This document shows, piece after piece, positions 62,253 through 64,000 of a DNA stretch of 64,000 nt (position 1 is its first letter; each line of letters begins with the position of its first letter). This DNA is from Ailanthus altissimus. Its lineage: Eukaryota > Streptophyta > Magnoliopsida > Sapindales > Simaroubaceae. A program made the translations under genes and the position numbers. Below the pieces are notes generated by a model. The model did no database searches, was not told where the DNA came from, and saw only the letters and a program-made list of their open reading frames with translations. The stretch lies in assembly GCA_946807835.1 (NCBI GenBank), contig OX327686.1, positions 1,860,001 to 1,924,000 on the forward strand. The letters are read 5' to 3'.

Positions 62253-63269
62253 TCGATTCTCGAGGAGGGCTCGGGTTGGGTCCTGTCACCGATAGGCAGC
62301 GAGACTGGATTAAGGATTTTCAGGAGAAGGTCATCACCACAATGAACAGTATTCAAACCCAAGTAGGGGAGCTACGCCAAGGGTTTGAAACTGTCAAGGA
62401 GGATGTAATGCTGTGCAAGTGGACGGTGGCAAACAGGTCTGTCGCCGCTCAAGTTTCGGTGTCTGCACCAAGGGTCGATGCTCCTAAGCCCAAGGAGTTC
62501 AGCGGACAGCGGAACGCCAAGGAGCTCGACAATTACTTCTGGCATATGGAGAGATACTTTGACGCCCTAGGCTTATGGGATGAGGATAAGGTAAACACCA
62601 CGACCCTATATCTCTCTGATCATGCAATTCTGCGGTGGCGTAGGAAGAGCGAGGAGATTCGCAAGGGTACCTGCACCATCAACACCTGGACAGAATTGCA
62701 ATAGGAGCTGAAGCATCAATTCTATCCGGAGAATGTGGCGCGCGACGATAGGAAGCGTCTAAAGGAGTTGAAACAGGTCAAGTCTATTGGCGAGTACGTA
62801 GAGGAGTACTCACTGTTGATGCTGCAGATCCCCAATATGAGTGAAGAAGACTTGCTGTTCAATTTCATCGACGAATTATAGACTTGGGCGTCCAATGAGC
62901 TGAGGTGGCGTGGAGTGCAGAACATATCCAACTCCCTCACATTGGCGGAAACACTCACTGATTATCGCAATGGTGATGCGGGAACGTCTAAAAATTCGAA
63001 GCCCAATCACAGCAAAGGTGGGGGAACCAGGGAGTCTCAACCTCCGCAGGATAAGGAGGGGAAAGGTAAACCGCCCATAGGGAGAGAACAGAAGCGCAAC
63101 GATGGGAGAAAGCTGAGATCTAGCTGCTTCCTTTGCGATAAGGATCATTGGGTAAAGGACTATCCAAAGAAGAAGGCTATCAACACAATGTCGGAGACTC
63201 AACAAGCGGGCAAACAGGGACAATTGGGATGTTTGCAGTTGCTCAATGCCCTCAATGCCAAGCGGGCAG

Positions 63270-63850
63270 CCCGTACGCCAACAGGAAAGGCACTGATGTA
63301 CGTTAAAGCCTACATTAACGGGGAAAAGACTCAAGCACTAGTGGATATTGGAGCTGCGCACAACTTTATGAAATATGTAGAAGCAGTACGCTTGGGCCTC
63401 AAGGTGGAGAAGGGGATTGGCTACCTCAAGACTGTAAACGCCGCAATTAAGCCACTGGACGGGGTCATTTGTAGAGTTGAAATGAGCCTCGGAAAATGGA
63501 GCGTAAGGTAAACTTTTCGGTAGCCCCTCTTGATGATTTTGATGCTGTTCTTGGTATAGATTTTTTGCGGTAGTTTAATGTGGTGCCACTTTCCCGACAC
63601 AACTATGTATGTATCCTAGAGGGAAGACCATGCATGGTGCTGATAGTAAACAAGCCAACAGGTGGGCAATCCAAGCCCAACGCCCATACCACTCTCTTGT
63701 CTGCCATTAAACTGAAGAAGGGAGCTAAGCGGGGATAAGAGACATACCTCGCCACGATATGAGAGGCATATGATGAGGCGTACCGGGGCAAAGAAGAGCT
63801 GCCAGCAGAAATCACAAAAGTGCTCAAGCAGCACTAAGACGTGATGCCAG
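63270..63850 (+). pseudogene. aspartic protease region of the Gypsy element
   Basis: The retropepsin-like active-site segment is at about 63335-63370 (ALVDIGAAHNFM). The residue after the catalytic Asp is Ile where Thr or Ser is usual, so catalysis is doubtful. The frame stops at 63509-63511. Family-like sequence (NFSVAPLDDFDAVLGIDFL) continues from about 63510 in another frame, marking a frameshift near 63503. That frame has stops at 63571, 63736, 63760 and 63835. Confidence 0.75.
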
Positions 63851-64000
63851 CAGCACTACCACAGAAATTACCACCAAGACGGGCGATTGATCACGAGATT
63901 GAGTTGGAGTCAGGAGCTAAACCTCTAGCCAGAACGCCCTACCGAATGTCTCCACCAGAGTTAGCAGAGTTGCGAAAGCAGCTCAAGGAGCTACTGGATG
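63838..64000 (+). pseudogene. N-terminal edge of reverse transcriptase, cut by the window end
   Basis: After the stop at 63835-63837 the frame is open to the window edge. It carries the segment that precedes the RT palm in Ty3/Gypsy elements (LPPRRAIDHEIELE, then PYRMSPPELAELRKQL). The catalytic motifs would lie beyond the window. Confidence 0.8.

Larger units (their letters stand above)
60495..63500 (+). pseudogene. gag pseudogene of the Gypsy element
   Basis: ATG at 60495 starts a frame with a stop at 60600-60602. It continues through a coiled-coil-like part (LRELEQQVEKIEVGLDTQ) to 60764, where a 1.5-kb insertion interrupts it. It resumes after about 62250 (PVTDRQRDWIKDFQEK). The retrotransposon gag core (FSGQRNAKELDNYFWHMERY, about 62497-62556) is clear. 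Further in-frame stops are at 62702-62704 and 62879-62881. A zinc knuckle follows at 63126-63164 (CFLCDKDHWVKDY) in which the final cysteine is replaced by tyrosine. It cannot encode a working Gag. Confidence 0.85.
60197..64000 (+). mobile_element. Ty3/Gypsy LTR retrotransposon, decayed, 5' part (runs off the window)
   Basis: Order seen: 5' LTR (60197-60470), primer-binding site, gag (interrupted by a nested insertion), zinc knuckle, aspartic protease, then the start of reverse transcriptase at the window edge. The gag-protease-RT order with the N-terminal RT text AIDHEIELE...PYRMSPPELAELRKQLKELL is typical of plant chromovirus-type Ty3/Gypsy elements. Multiple in-frame stops and a frameshift show it is not autonomous. 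The 3' half, the second LTR and the target-site duplication lie beyond 64000. Confidence 0.9.

Noticed and set aside
1..64000. CRISPR arrays, operons, tRNA or rRNA genes, organelle DNA insertions
   Set aside because: Looked for and not seen. The regular repeats at 47995-49050 have no conserved repeat/spacer structure, and the genome is plant nuclear. Short or diverged tRNA genes could have been missed without a covariance search.

Overview
This is nuclear DNA from a flowering plant, most likely a core eudicot. The genes have GT-AG introns and poly-T/AT-rich intergenic DNA. There are two plant-expanded pentatricopeptide-repeat (PPR) genes, one with a DYW domain, an augmin QWRF gene, plant-type LTR retrotransposons and MITEs. 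I cannot name the species from sequence alone. From memory of Arabidopsis loci, four genes in order (BFA2-like PPR, PDE327-like oxidoreductase, AUG8-like QWRF, MEF29-like DYW PPR) match At4g30825, At4g30720, At4g30710 and At4g30700. The window is therefore probably an old collinear block interrupted by repeats.

Layout. 0-3 kb: an intact 914-aa P-class PPR gene on the minus strand. 3.5-11.9 kb: an accessory patch with three related Copia-type LTRs (one inverted), another small LTR with primer-binding site, two truncated copies of a gene start resembling a CHX cation/H+ exchanger, and a 142-bp broken fragment of the neighbouring PPR gene. 13.5-15 kb: V-ATPase subunit D, with one coding exon and probably a leader intron. 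16.1-16.6 kb: a MITE-like element whose left end is tandemly amplified. 17.9-25.5 kb: a 13-exon FAD-dependent oxidoreductase gene (703 aa) with a probable plastid targeting peptide. 26-38 kb: AT-rich and gene-poor. 38-46.4 kb: the QWRF/augmin subunit 8 gene (630 aa in six coding exons, with a long leader intron). 46.4-51 kb: a higher-order tandem repeat array and a long-TIR element. 51-53.4 kb: an intronless DYW-class PPR editing factor. 53.8-60.1 kb: a degenerate direct segmental duplication around a small three-exon RING-H2 gene. 60.2-64 kb: the 5' part of a decayed Ty3/Gypsy retrotransposon with a 274-bp LTR, primer-binding site, gag, protease and the start of reverse transcriptase. A second, LTR-like sequence of about 1.5 kb is nested in its gag.

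The intact genes do not form a pathway. Three of the products probably act in organelles (plastid transcript factor, plastid oxidoreductase, mitochondrial RNA editing factor); the others are a tonoplast proton-pump stalk subunit, a microtubule regulator and a RING protein. I found no convincing new molecular system. The most unusual structures are a crossed (pseudoknot-order) inverted repeat in an oxidoreductase intron, the gene-fragment cluster at 6.7-11 kb, a duplicated LTR promoter, and a 40-codon upstream ORF that would only exist after splicing of the AUG8 leader. Exon boundaries were set by eye from splice consensus, reading frame and family similarity; no transcript data or database search were used.
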